From: Fistulifera solaris
Taxonomy: Eukaryota; Bacillariophyta; Bacillariophyceae; Naviculales; Stauroneidaceae
Reading direction: 5' to 3'
DNA length: 64,000 bases
Assembly: GCA_030295235.1 (NCBI GenBank)
Contig: AP026124.1
Span: 1-64,000 of the forward strand
The notes below the pieces were generated by a model that did not search any database, was not told where the DNA came from, and was given only the letters and a program-made list of their open reading frames with translations. The translations under genes were made by a program, and so were the position numbers. Shown one piece after another: positions 21,474 through 32,043 of the stretch (the first letter of the stretch is position 1; every line of letters starts with the position of its first letter).

Positions 21474-22011
21474 TTACACAATGCGCGTTGCACACACCTG
21501 TCGGCCTTCCAACAAGCCCGAACAGAGACTATGCGAAATGCGTCCGACATAGATACATGCTTCACTAAATATAGAAAAGATAACAGCAAGCAAGGGTGAG
21601 ACTGAGGATGATAGATGTTAATGGATCAAGCAGGAGCATTTACAAAGAAAGGCAAAATATACACGCTTTTCGATGTTCTTACCCTGCATCGCATTCGCTC
21701 GAGGAAGAACATTCCTTTCCTCCCCCAGTTGCACAAATCGGATCTCCTTCGACAGTCGTAACACAGCCTGCCTCAGGATTTGTTGGGCACATGACAGCAC
21801 TATCCGGATCCCGACAACGGTATTGACTGTTCTCGCAATTGCAACCGTTTTCTTCAGGTCCACTGCAAGCTGGGGCGCGAGGTCCACTTAGAAATGTACT
21901 TCGATCGGAAAACAATGTGTCACGTGCTTGAGAAGTTGCGACCCACGGAAGCGACGCAAGAAACATCATCATGAGCGAGCCTTGCATGGATAGGGCACTG
22001 ATAGTCTTCAT
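21474..22011 (-). CDS. Secreted cysteine-rich protein (paralog of the gene at 20661)
   Basis: Function unknown. Exons 21683-22011 and 21474-21564, intron GTAAGA...TTTAG, phase 2; 139 residues. Signal peptide MKTISALSMQGSLMMMFLAS. The mature region matches the convergent neighbour: CSGPEENGCNCENSQYRCRD, CVTTVEGDPICATG, CSSSSECDAG, and after the intron EACIYVGR. Identical intron placement right after the CxAx motif shows a duplication of the whole gene by inversion. The second exon ends with two further Cys (SLCSG and QVCAT). Likely an extracellular protein; partner unknown. Confidence 0.7.
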
Positions 22012-22396
22012 TGCGATTTCTATACGAAGAATCGATATCAAAAACGATATCGACGGAATGAAAAGGTATGAAATAGCCTTTTGTATCTTCCAGAATAGAA
22101 AAAGCTTTATAATATTATACGACGAGCTACGCGGTAATAAGCCAACGAATGCCGCCCATAACCATAAGGCCATGCTTTTGAGGACCCGGAGCCCGGAGGT
22201 ACACTGAATCATGAATGACGAATGACTAACTCATTATCGTTTGCTCCGAACCCGGAAGTTGAAGGCTCACCAAAAATTCGCCGACCGTTGTGAGATTGAG
22301 ATGCAACATGCAGTGCATTCTATTAGAAAAGGTGTACGTTTCAATTCAAATTCATGTACTTGTATTGACCTATAATCGGATCCAAGACCTCTCAGA
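22012..22396. other. Divergent promoter region
   Basis: Lies between the divergent starts of the secreted-protein gene and the PPR gene and should contain both promoters. No repeats or RNA genes seen. Confidence 0.5.
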
Positions 22397-24727
22397 ATGA
22401 CATTTAATTCTATTAGACCCTATGGCTCGGATGTTCAAGTAAGAAGAAGCAGGACATCGATCAAACAAGGGGCACTGTTCCTTATCCTGATCGGTGTTTT
22501 TGCAGAGCACTCTCAGTCCTTTCTCTTTCATTTTCCCCAACATCAACGCACTTGCCCTTCAATATTATTATCATTGCAATGCAAAAGGCATACACTCAAT
22601 CGTCGTATCTGCTCGCAGTCGCCTTCAACACATTTTCTCAGCCTCTCTCAATCTACGTCAACTAATAACAACCGCAATCGCCGCTCATCGATGGACGATT
22701 CCTCCTCTTGGGAGCAGAGAATACGGAAAGCGGGACGACAGGGTCGCACAGATGAAGCTATTGAACTTTACGAGACGCTTTTGCAACAATCATCTTCCTT
22801 TCTTACAATACGTCACGTCAACTCTGCTATAGATGCCCTCGCTCGGGCGTCTCCTCCTCGATTAGAACAAGCCTTGCAACTGGCTCAATCCTCTCCTTGT
22901 CGTGTCAACGTTTATACACTGGGAATGCTTCTTAACGCATGTGCACGTGCTGGAGATGCCGCCACCGCACAGCGATGGCTGCGACAGGCGAATACTCTCT
23001 TTCCTAGAAATCCGATTACGCCCAATGAAGTGTGTTACCAAGCATGTATGACGGCGTGTGTCCAAGCAAATGACTTTGCTGCGTGTCGTAAATTGTTTCA
23101 TGAGGCTCTCGAGAAAGGAATTCCTTTGACCGTGATTGGTTACAATATTGTTCTGTCTGCCGCGGCGAAACAAGGGGATTGGCAAACAGCCATGGCTGTT
23201 GTAAAGCAAATGCAAGCACCAAATTCCACTACCCCTGTCCCAGATGCTGTTACGTACGGAACACTTTTAGCAGCATGCGAAGCGGCAGGGCAGTGGCTTC
23301 AAGTTCTCGAACAGGCGCAAGCCATGAAAAACGAAGGATTTCATCTTGATGTGAGGGCTTTGAGTAGTTGTCTCCATGCGTGCCAGCAGTTAGGACGCGC
23401 GGATCAAGCCTTGCAGCTACTAGAGCAGATGGAAGCATTACCGATGATTGATACGCAGGTACCTGATGCTGTGGCCTATCGTCTGGCTCTTTCGGCGTGT
23501 GCGCGGGGTGGGAAACTAGCGGAAGGTTTACGGTTGTTGGAAAAGTTGGAAACGCAATTTTCACATGAAGAAGCGAATGTCGTAGCATACACTGCTGCTA
23601 TTTCAGGGTGCGAATCAGAAGGACAGTGGAAAGTGGCATTTCGCTTAGTTGATCGCATGCGCAAACGCGGTGTTCAACCCAATGAAATGACATTTGTAGC
23701 AGTCCTTGCCGCTTGCGCCACTGCATGTGCACGCCAAGCTTTCTCGTTGGCATCCAAGACGTCTACAGACCTATCAGCTCCTAAAAACATTACGAGCTCG
23801 GAACCTTACCAACAGGCCATGAAGTTGTTGCGCGTCATGAAGAAAGATCCGACAGTAGTAAATCCCAATATTCACGTATACAATGCTGCTTTGCGTGTAT
23901 GTGCGGAGGCATGCGATTTGACAGGAGCATTTGCGCTCTATAGCGAGCTGCTTGAGGGCCCAGACTCATCTAGCAACGTGCCTGAAGGGACCGTCAGTTT
24001 GAAACCCAATATCGTCACATTCGGGACGTTGATGACTGCATGTGAGCGCGTAGGTAGTATGGAAGGTGTAAGTCAAGTGTTTCGCTGGATGCAGGAGTTT
24101 TCCGATCCTCCTATTAAGCCCAATGAAATCGTTTATGGTGCTGCCCTCAGTGCATGCCGACGTGCACAAAATGACGAACGCTCTTTCTTTTTGTTCGAGC
24201 AGATGTTACGAAACCAAAAGTTACGTCCGAACGTCGCTACATATAATACAGTTTTGCTTGCTCAAACCGAAGCGAATACGAAGATATCAATGACAAGGGC
24301 GCTGTCCGTCTTTCGATCTCTTTACAACAGCCCCTACACACAGCCCAATCGGCAATCGTATCAAATCATGATTCGTGCTCTTGCTTTGGATCGACGGCCT
24401 CTAGAAGCCATGACGTTACTGCAACAAATGCAACAGGCTGGGTTCCGTCCAGATGTAGATTTATATACCTGCACCGTTACGGCGTTCGAAAAGACGGGAC
24501 AGCCTGCACAAGCGCTTAAGTTGATGGAGGCCATGCGCGCCGATGGGTATGACTTCTATTCCAACGGAGTGCTTGATGCGGCATTCAAGCAAGGGGTACA
24601 GATTGTGAGTTCAGTCCAACGTGGTTTGGAAACGAAAAAGGTACGAAGGTCCATCGATACAGGATTGCCTGCACCTCGCTCGTTCAATGAAACCATAGCG
24701 CAATGGATAGCTCCTAGTATGGAATAA
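22397..24727 (+). CDS. Pentatricopeptide repeat (PPR) protein, organellar
   Basis: 776 residues, one exon. From about residue 110 to the end the protein is made of 35-residue helical pairs, e.g. NVYTLGMLLNACARAGDAAT, DAVTYGTLLAACEAAGQW, NVVAYTAAISGCESEGQW, NIVTFGTLMTACERVGSM and DVDLYTCTVTAFEKTGQPAQ. Such proteins bind organellar RNA and act in its processing, stability or translation. The N-terminus has a hydrophobic stretch (GALFLILIGVFAEHSQSF) followed by a Ser/Arg-rich segment. A signal peptide with Phe at the cleavage point would fit a secondary-plastid presequence, though mitochondrial import cannot be excluded. It is mostly the plain P class; no editing domain (E/DYW) is seen at the C-terminus. 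Confidence 0.9.
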   Translation: MTFNSIRPYGSDVQVRRSRTSIKQGALFLILIGVFAEHSQSFLFHFPQHQRTCPSILLSLQCKRHTLNRRICSQSPSTHFLSLSQSTSTNNNRNRRSSMDDSSSWEQRIRKAGRQGRTDEAIELYETLLQQSSSFLTIRHVNSAIDALARASPPRLEQALQLAQSSPCRVNVYTLGMLLNACARAGDAATAQRWLRQANTLFPRNPITPNEVCYQACMTACVQANDFAACRKLFHEALEKGIPLTVIGYNIVLSAAAKQGDWQTAMAVVKQMQAPNSTTPVPDAVTYGTLLAACEAAGQWLQVLEQAQAMKNEGFHLDVRALSSCLHACQQLGRADQALQLLEQMEALPMIDTQVPDAVAYRLALSACARGGKLAEGLRLLEKLETQFSHEEANVVAYTAAISGCESEGQWKVAFRLVDRMRKRGVQPNEMTFVAVLAACATACARQAFSLASKTSTDLSAPKNITSSEPYQQAMKLLRVMKKDPTVVNPNIHVYNAALRVCAEACDLTGAFALYSELLEGPDSSSNVPEGTVSLKPNIVTFGTLMTACERVGSMEGVSQVFRWMQEFSDPPIKPNEIVYGAALSACRRAQNDERSFFLFEQMLRNQKLRPNVATYNTVLLAQTEANTKISMTRALSVFRSLYNSPYTQPNRQSYQIMIRALALDRRPLEAMTLLQQMQQAGFRPDVDLYTCTVTAFEKTGQPAQALKLMEAMRADGYDFYSNGVLDAAFKQGVQIVSSVQRGLETKKVRRSIDTGLPAPRSFNETIAQWIAPSME

Positions 24728-24818
24728 ATTCTGTGATCCTAAGTAGTAATGATTTGAGTTAATGTGAATCTAAGAAGCAGCTAACAACAATGTGTCATAT
24801 TTTCCGCATCTCACTAGC

Positions 24819-25862
24819 CTACTTCATCGCCATGACGATTTTGTAAACCGCCATACCCAACAATCCCATTTGCATGGGTTCCATCGTGGCCACGTTTTGT
24901 CGTACTGTTTGCACCGAGAAGCGTCCCGTAGAAGGGTCAGTACCCAAAGTGCTGACGGTTCGAAATACATAAGCAGCTGACATGATTATCCCCAGATGCT
25001 GATACCATGACTTGGCTGGTTTTTTGGCGGTATATCCAAACGAGGAATCCATCGGAGGCATTTCCACTAACGAGGGTCGTTCATCTGCGGCCATCGCCTC
25101 ATTTAGCGACACCCCAAACGGCTTTAACTCCTTCGCATCATCGTATCCTAGTTTATAATATCGTTCCTTGAGTGTATCTTCGTAAAGAAATCTCGCCGCT
25201 GATGATGAAGCGGATTGCGCGCTAAAGTCGTCATGTAGGTTCAGCATCGACGGTGCAGAGCTAGAAAAAGAAGGTATGATCGATCGCACGAAAAAGACAA
25301 GAATTAATCCCATGAAGGCCGTACTCATGTACTGATTCGAGGCGATTTGTGAACCTACATAAGGGATTTCCTGAATCCGCTCGCGACAGCGTTGAGGGAA
25401 ATTTCGTAGCATCGTCTGTCGAGAGGAACCCCAATCAGGTGCAACGATTGTCACCAAAAGTAAAGTGAAACTGATCACCATGAGCACTCGGGTAAATCCA
25501 ACGAAGTAAATCACAACAAGAAGGAGTACACATGCCGCAACTCCTGCATAATGCAACGGTAATCCTGTTCGTTGCTGAATTTGTTGCGTCGCATTTTGAA
25601 CATATCGCTGCACATTACGATCGTTTCGCAACAATTGATACTGCCCTGCCATCTGTTCCATCCAGCTCGCCTTGACGAGATTCTCTGCTTTTAATGCAAT
25701 TTGATCTTGTGATACCGCCATGTGTACAATGTATCGCTGTCGATCGGCTGCATATTGCAAAACGATCCCCAAAGCTCCGTTCCGATCGGCACGACTCGTG
25801 TTTTGTATTTTCACAACGGTTGTTGGCGGATTTGTTACCCAACCGTTCGGATCGCTAGCCAT
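24819..25862 (-). CDS. Uncharacterised multi-pass membrane protein
   Basis: 347 residues, one exon, family not recognised. The N-terminal 55 residues (VKIQNTSRADRNGALGIVLQ ... YIVHMA) resemble a small beta-barrel. Two adjacent hydrophobic helices follow (GVAACVLLLVVIYFVGFTRV and LMVISFTLLLVTIVAP), then a third (AFMGLILVFFVRSII) and a C-terminal hydrophobic helix (MGLLGMAVYKIVMAMK). The loop between holds acidic and Ser-rich sequence. No signal peptide, so the first hairpin likely drives insertion. The true ATG is at 25862; an in-frame TTG upstream is ignored. A GTACCG array lies about 230 bases upstream of this start. Confidence 0.72.
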   Translation of the reverse strand: MASDPNGWVTNPPTTVVKIQNTSRADRNGALGIVLQYAADRQRYIVHMAVSQDQIALKAENLVKASWMEQMAGQYQLLRNDRNVQRYVQNATQQIQQRTGLPLHYAGVAACVLLLVVIYFVGFTRVLMVISFTLLLVTIVAPDWGSSRQTMLRNFPQRCRERIQEIPYVGSQIASNQYMSTAFMGLILVFFVRSIIPSFSSSAPSMLNLHDDFSAQSASSSAARFLYEDTLKERYYKLGYDDAKELKPFGVSLNEAMAADERPSLVEMPPMDSSFGYTAKKPAKSWYQHLGIIMSAAYVFRTVSTLGTDPSTGRFSVQTVRQNVATMEPMQMGLLGMAVYKIVMAMK

Positions 25863-26384
25863 TCCTTGGTAGTATTGCGAATTCAATAAGCAGAAAAAGA
25901 AGGAATAGATTGCAAACTAAGTAAATGAATGATTTATATCATCAAACATCAATCGTACTTTGTAATGAAGCGATGCTTCGACATTTTGACATCGCCTATA
26001 ACGCATCATTATTTACCGGTACCCTACCAGGTACCTTGTACTCTACAATGTTGTGTATTGCACGAGAAGATCGCGAGACGCATGACGCACGTACCGGTAC
26101 CGGTACTGGTTCATACTTTGTATATTATATACCGTACTTGTACCTGGTACCGGTCAGGTACGGTTGTTGAAAGGGGAAGTTTGAAACGAGCTATACTTGT
26201 ACTCCAGTAGTTTTTTTGAACAAAGACTAAAGTCACTGAAAACTAACCAAAACAAGTTATCAATCAGAACCGCACTGAACCGTAACACAAATTAAATGCA
26301 AGGTTGAATGCGCGAGAACAGCAGTTTCAAAGTGATTTGATACCTCTAAGTATCAAAAGTGAATTGACGGCGTCTTGTATTTCG
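25863..26384. other. Intergenic with GTACC clusters
   Basis: Upstream of the membrane-protein gene and downstream of the M6 protease gene. Dominated by the GTACC clusters listed separately. No gene. Confidence 0.5.
26014..26162. repeat. GTACC palindrome clusters
   Basis: Three groups: TACCGGTACCCTACCAGGTA at 26014-26033, GTACCGGTACCGGTACTGG at 26091-26109, and TACCTGGTACCGGTCAGGTA near 26141-26160. About 150-300 bases upstream of the membrane-protein start codon. Confidence 0.85.
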
Positions 26385-28234
26385 CTAGAGAAGGACCAGG
26401 ACTAATCCCAACATAACCCCGACTCCTACCAGCATTCCCAAAACCCATTGAAGAGTCTGCCCGACAGTCTCTCTCTCAATCAATTTAAAATCACTAGCGT
26501 CGACGTCCGCTAGGCTGCTTGCTGCATCGCTTTCAAACTCTTTCGCCAAATGCGCACCTACCATGGGAACATCCACACCTCGAGCACCAAGACCAATCAC
26601 CTTGATCACCATAATAAACCGACTGGTAGATAAAATCTCGATGGTGATTCCTGTGCTTTGTAGAGTGCCTGTTGAGTACGAGTCGGTGTTGGGAAAGGGC
26701 CCGCCTGGACTCAAAACATGGCCTTTTACGAAGAAGTCCTCTTCATCACCTATGTTCTTTCCTTTTTCTATATCGTATCTACCGTCCGCTTGTTGAACGG
26801 CAAGCATGTAATGATCCGCTGGCCAACCGGCACTACCGGGATATCCAACTTTTTTCTGCAGTGACTGATTCTCGTCGACGTGGTATATCACAATACCTAG
26901 CGATTCAAATACAAGCGAAAAAAGACAATCGCAGAGTGAGTCAGCATAGCTGTGTATTGACGCATAGTAGAGTCACTGCGGTAATCTTACCTCCAGTAGG
27001 AACATCCTTATCGAAAAGGATCGGTTGCTTGTTTTCTATCAAAAGGTATTCTCCTTGCGGGTAATTCTTGGATATTTTATACAATTGCGACGACATTTCC
27101 AATGGTTGGAGCGCGTAGTATCCATCGTACGTGATTTCGATAGGTTCAGCCCACCCGATTCGTGCCCGACACCATCCGTCCAAATGCCCTGGAGTTTGAG
27201 CCGAAAAATCCCAACCTTGACTGCTGCTCATCGTTGTGAAACGACCTACGCCGCCCACGGGTGGAACATTCAAATCGTACAGGTCCGGCAGACCAAATCC
27301 GTGCGAAAATTCGTGTACTATCGGTCCAATGACTGCATTGGTCACCGAAAACTGTGTCGGATCCCGACTCAGACAAGTTGGAATGCCAAAGGCTGATAAC
27401 ATGGAAAACCCTCCTACTTCTATAAAGTCCTTTGATATCCACTGTGCGTGATCTGGATTAGGATCGGCCGATCCAGTGGACCAAATACGGTCTTTTCGTT
27501 CTCCGTTGTGATGTAGACAAGTTGTCAAATCCTCTGGTTTCAGTTGGTTCGAGTTGCATGGATTAGTTATTCGATTTGTTTGATACAAATGCGCCCAATT
27601 TACACTATGACTTACTAGATTCCGCCATGTATCCTGAATGTAGAACGACAAGATGATTCAGGTACCCTTCCGGGCTAACAAAGCCAGTCCACCAATCATG
27701 CTTCGGATCGTTGTCGACTTTGTCTAATGCAAATTGAAAGAATGGGAAAAAGTTTTGACCCCAGCCAGATTTTCCTGCTGCCATTTCTACCTCTGTTTTT
27801 GTTGATACCTCCCAGTCGCGAATAACGAATTGAGGTACGTACTTCCCATTGCTATTTTGTCGAAGCCATTCTCTGACGGATCCGATTTCATTAATCTCGC
27901 TAGTGCCGTTGCCATTGAAAAACTCTTCCAAATACTCTATAGTAGGCACTTCTCGGTCCACATGATCAGCAAATTTGACAGGAAGAACGAGAACCTTGAT
28001 ATTTTCACCGACGGAAGGATTGAGGCGGCGTTTCGGCTTTTGGAATAAACATTCTCCCTTGGATTGATTGTGACAGCGACTTGATGGGTCCAAAGAAGAA
28101 TAGGTTGATTCTGCGTCTCTTAATTGCAGCCACTGATTTACTTCCTCCACTGAATATATTTTTGCGATTGTGTGCACGAAACTGAAAAGACTGCAAAGAA
28201 AATATGGAACCAAAATATGAGAAGCCTTTCTCAT
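26385..28234 (-). CDS. M6-family zinc metalloprotease, secreted/membrane-anchored
   Basis: Exons 27616-28234, 26991-27533 and 26385-26896, all GT-AG and in phase; 557 residues. The zinc site HEFSHGFGLPDLYD (HExxHxxGxxD) is intact, and the surroundings fit M6 (immune-inhibitor-A-like) peptidases: VLHSGYMAE before the site, GHLDGWCRARIGW after it, and GIVIYHVDE across the last junction. The start at 28234 gives a signal peptide (KASHILVPYFLCSLFSFVHT); an earlier in-frame ATG at 28435 would add 67 residues with no signal and is less likely. The C-terminus is a hydrophobic stretch (WVLGMLVGVGVMLGLVLVLL) right before the stop, suggesting a membrane anchor or a GPI signal. It probably degrades extracellular protein. 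Activity is inferred from the intact site. Confidence 0.85.
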
Positions 28235-28959
28235 TTTTGTGAATAATTGTGTGGCGGCACAAACATCCAAGCGCTTCGTGAAGCCTCCAATTCCACGCGA
28301 CTGATTACCCGATAGGGCAATGCTTGTTGGCTCTGAAAGATCGGGTAAAGCCGAGATTGGTGAAGATGGTTTGATTGACTTTTTGTTGACTTGACGACCA
28401 TCGATGGTGATGAAGTCGTTCATGCTAGAAGGCATACCTAGTAATCGAAAGAAGTTGAGGGTGCGACGTTCTGTACTCTTCACTATCACCACCAATCCAG
28501 CAACATTTCACAAGTCGGAAGGGAAACTTTGTACGGTCGGATTTAGGCCCAACAGAGAAACCAAGACTACAGAAGAATGATGTAGAGAAAGTTCTTTGCC
28601 TAAGAATTTGTTGGCTGCAATCGTATCAAACGTCAAGAGAGTCATTTACCGACCAAAAGGCCCAAATATCGACGGGTACTTTGTACTTTGTAGAGGAGTC
28701 GACGTAGTTGGCGCTTCGCCGTTGATGTTGAACGTTGAACTCTTGAAACTTGAAATCGGCTCTCCACACTCCACAGATTTCTGTAGTTCAAAGTTCAAAA
28801 CGTTTAAGTTTTAGCGAGATATAGGATGATTTACTCTATGCCTGTAAGTCCCGCTCAGGACACTAATCTCGATCAACACGGTTCGAAAAAAAGCTAAACG
28901 AAACAATGAAACAATGAAGCGGTTGATGGATCGCAAATGAATGAATATTAGCAAGCCGA
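28235..28959. other. Divergent promoter region
   Basis: Lies between two divergent genes for secreted products. The first 260 bases remain open in the protease frame and may be its leader. No other feature found. Confidence 0.45.
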
Positions 28960-30609
28960 ATGATACTCAAATCTATAACAATCTTGACCTTTCTCTGTTG
29001 TATAAATGCGCAATCTATCATTTGGGCGTCTAATGGCGGCGGATGGCGGTCGATGGCGACTGTTGTAGGATTTGCTAACGTTTTCTATCAAGCTGGCCTC
29101 ATTGAAGACGACGCGTGTGCCTTTGAAGCGATATCCACAAACTCTGGAGCATCCTGGTTTAACACACAATTCTTCTACTCGACTAAATTCTTCGAAGCCG
29201 TCACACAGTCGACACCGGATGAGTTATACGACTTTGTGGTGGACTGGATGGAATCATATGCAGCAATCTTTGATCGAAATCGCCACAATACAGAGGGATG
29301 GCGCTGTGATAAGTTTAGACGTCGATATCAATGGATACATGTTGCAGATATGTTTGCATGCATGTTTGAGACTGCTACTGCAAAATACGGCGATCCTGGG
29401 TGGATGGATCGTCTAGCGACACCCGAGAATCGAGTACCTGCTCTTCAAAAGACAAACATGTACTTGCAAAGTGCTCTTATCCCAACCTATCGTCATCGAC
29501 GGCGTATTCTACGCGATAAAGTTACCTATTGGGGACCTAAGAGGTCGCAAGAGAGCGATGAAGTCGGATTCTCTACCAATTTACCCGTGCATTTGGCCGT
29601 CAAAACAACTGGTTTAGAGTGGAAACTGGCGGTCGAAGACCAAGATCTTCCATTGACAGGGTATACTGCGATAGCACCCAGAACATTTCATTTTGATGAC
29701 TGGCGACGGTTTCACTTGTATCCAGCTCAATCTGGAACTGTGTACACAACGGATCTGCCAGATAGGTACGAACGCGGAATTCAAATGAGGGAATTTTTTG
29801 AAGGAAAGCCAACAGCACTCCAGGCAGCTCTGGCGGGAAGCATGGCTACGAGCGAATTGGACACCAGCGGTCCATCCACCTTCGCGCAACGACAGTCAGT
29901 AGAGTTATATGCTATTCGAAATGGTAATTCAACGAGGAAAAAACATGAAGAACTTCGTCTCATCAGGCAATCGAATTTGCTTTATAGGACATTGGAGACA
30001 ATCAATGAGTTTGCCATTTGTACTCAATATCCAAATAAGTGCGACGAGCGTGATGTTCACTTGGGAGATGGCGGAAGCACAGACGGAACATCTGTTGCGC
30101 TGGCAATCGCTCAGCACCAAAGTGAAGGGAACACGACTACACCTTTGAAAGTCATTGTAACGTTGACCTTTTTCCTTGACAACTATGATTCCAAGTTCTT
30201 GGCATATTTTGATACAGCATTCAATGAAGAAGTTTCTCCAGGAGATTTCATATGGATTCCCAGCACAGACGATCCGAATGTTCCTGGGCCAAATCCGTGG
30301 CGATCGCCACAAATATTCGCTGAAGCCATGGACCAAACGACTTTGAATACGCTAAGAGAAGAGGGCCGGCTCGGAAGCGTGAATGCTTCGGCGTTTCAGT
30401 TGACTCTAACTACCATTTCCAACCCAGCTTTTCATATAACTGCAAACCAATCCGTGAACATGCTCGTTCTCACATACTACGGCTCAACGCCTACATTCCT
30501 CATCGGCGATGGAGTAAACGAGTTCAAAGGAAATACCGCGCAAATTTCCAAAGATCTGGCCAGTGACCAAGAACTTCTGGCCGCTGTCAATGATTTCATA
30601 ACGCTTTAG
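28960..30609 (+). CDS. Secreted phospholipase A2/lysophospholipase-like protein
   Basis: 549 residues, one exon. A short signal peptide (MILKSITILTFLCCINA) is followed at once by SNGGGWRSM, then STNSGASWFNTQ, and far downstream HLGDGGSTDG. The order (GGGxR oxyanion motif, nucleophile Ser in SGASW, Asp in DGG) is that of cPLA2/patatin-type Ser-Asp lipases. I recall many secreted algal proteins with GGGWR plus SGASWF. Expected reaction: hydrolysis of acyl ester bonds in phospholipids or lysophospholipids, outside the cell or in the endomembrane system. Potential N-glycosylation sites (NGNST, NASA, NQSV) agree with secretion. Substrate specificity cannot be told. Confidence 0.72.
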   Translation: MILKSITILTFLCCINAQSIIWASNGGGWRSMATVVGFANVFYQAGLIEDDACAFEAISTNSGASWFNTQFFYSTKFFEAVTQSTPDELYDFVVDWMESYAAIFDRNRHNTEGWRCDKFRRRYQWIHVADMFACMFETATAKYGDPGWMDRLATPENRVPALQKTNMYLQSALIPTYRHRRRILRDKVTYWGPKRSQESDEVGFSTNLPVHLAVKTTGLEWKLAVEDQDLPLTGYTAIAPRTFHFDDWRRFHLYPAQSGTVYTTDLPDRYERGIQMREFFEGKPTALQAALAGSMATSELDTSGPSTFAQRQSVELYAIRNGNSTRKKHEELRLIRQSNLLYRTLETINEFAICTQYPNKCDERDVHLGDGGSTDGTSVALAIAQHQSEGNTTTPLKVIVTLTFFLDNYDSKFLAYFDTAFNEEVSPGDFIWIPSTDDPNVPGPNPWRSPQIFAEAMDQTTLNTLREEGRLGSVNASAFQLTLTTISNPAFHITANQSVNMLVLTYYGSTPTFLIGDGVNEFKGNTAQISKDLASDQELLAAVNDFITL

Positions 30610-30747
30610 CTAATCTCTTCTTCGACAAAACCTAAGGAGTCAATGATCACAGAGATTAAATCACCATTTTCATTATTAGCAAGCAATGGTTTAGCTGTGT
30701 ATATGAGTGTTGCTGTGGGAAAGAATTATTTCGTTTCTTTGATTTTT

Positions 30748-32043
30748 TCAGCACTTCGCCGCCAATAAAGGAGCGGTTTTGGTCATGCGGAGGCCACCGC
30801 CTTCGACTTCGTAGATTCCAATTTTACGACAAGCTTCTGCCCATTCCTGTTTACCCGCCATGGCAATCAGTTTTGTTTCTTTGAGCTTCAGCAGTTTCTT
30901 ACGCGCAAATTCATCAATCGTTTTGCAAGATGTCAACAAATGCGTAGTGGACATGTTTTGTGCTGCTTGGTAGACACCATCCAACCTCGTGGGGAAATAG
31001 ACTGCCCCACGGACGCGACTCCTCTGTGGGACATGGGCACAGTGTTTGCAACGTATGCCGACTTGCCCTAGCACAACCGGCTTTTTACGGCCTTGCGTGC
31101 TTGATTCTACGTCTTTCTTGTCGGCGATAAAGAACTCGAGTTGCTGACGAACCATGATTTGATAACTGCTCATGCGCTCATCGTCCGTGTCCATGGCCAT
31201 AGGAAATGCGCCATAAATGACGTCTTTTTCGTTTTCTGCTTGTAAAGCAGGAGCGATGGGAATGTGTTGCGCGGCCGTGAGCGGAATCAGGAGCGGTGCA
31301 AGGGCAGTGGCTGGACCTGCATTTGTGGAAGTTGCTGGCCTTCCATTATTTGCAGACAGAGCAATCAACGTTTGCACCAAATCTATATTTTCTTTCGACA
31401 ATCTATTAAGCTCATTTGACTCCTGAGTTGCTGCCTGAGTTGCTACAGGAGGGGTGTTCATCGCAAGAGGAGGCATGTGGGTCAAAGCAGGCGGCGAATC
31501 ATTATTTCGGGGCGAACTTTTACACTGTTGTAAGCTTTGTATCGAGGCTTGAGTGGCATTCTTCAGCAACTCCATGATATGGTGACTAGGATCTGAAGTT
31601 GTGGGGAGCACCGAAGGCGGCTGTGCAAAGTTTGTTCTTTGCAGAGGAGGTGCGCTCGCCTGTTGCACTTGAACAGCCAAGGCCGTGAGCGTTTGTGCAA
31701 AGTGAGAGGCAGGAGGAACGGGCTTCTTTAAGCCGTCATCTTTGACTGTGGAAAATTCACTTAGACCGAAATGACTGGGTTTGACAAGGTCTGCGGATGC
31801 TGAAGTAATTGAATCCCAAATGCTTTTCTTTGGCTTTACACGTCTCTTTTCGCCTTCGTCAAAAGCACTACTGGGCTTGTTACTATTGCTCGAATCGGAT
31901 CCTGATGTATCGGTAGCAGGGTGCAGCTCAGGCGAAGAATCGCTTGTTCGATCATTTCCGTCAGAAGACATCGAATCGTCTTGTCGAGCACCGAAATCTT
32001 TCCGTTTCAAGCTGTTGTTACATGATATTGTGTTGCTCGTCAT
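30748..32043 (-). CDS. Uncharacterised diatom-family protein with conserved Cys-containing C-terminal domain (copy A)
   Basis: 431 residues, function unknown. The N-terminal two thirds are Ser/Pro/Ala-rich and probably disordered, with a basic stretch (GEKRRVKPKKSIWDS) that could be a nuclear signal. The conserved part is the last 130 residues: YQIMVRQQLEFFIADKKD, then GRKKPVVLGQVGIRCKHCAH, RGAVYFPTRLDGVYQAAQN, and LLTSCKTIDEF. The CxxC in GIRCKHC with a later Cys hints at metal binding, but I cannot assign a known finger. A paralog lies at 34668 in the same orientation. From memory this domain is very common in diatoms. The start at 32043 is the first ATG; a longer N-terminus via an intron is possible. 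Confidence 0.75.
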   Translation of the reverse strand: MTSNTISCNNSLKRKDFGARQDDSMSSDGNDRTSDSSPELHPATDTSGSDSSNSNKPSSAFDEGEKRRVKPKKSIWDSITSASADLVKPSHFGLSEFSTVKDDGLKKPVPPASHFAQTLTALAVQVQQASAPPLQRTNFAQPPSVLPTTSDPSHHIMELLKNATQASIQSLQQCKSSPRNNDSPPALTHMPPLAMNTPPVATQAATQESNELNRLSKENIDLVQTLIALSANNGRPATSTNAGPATALAPLLIPLTAAQHIPIAPALQAENEKDVIYGAFPMAMDTDDERMSSYQIMVRQQLEFFIADKKDVESSTQGRKKPVVLGQVGIRCKHCAHVPQRSRVRGAVYFPTRLDGVYQAAQNMSTTHLLTSCKTIDEFARKKLLKLKETKLIAMAGKQEWAEACRKIGIYEVEGGGLRMTKTAPLLAAKC

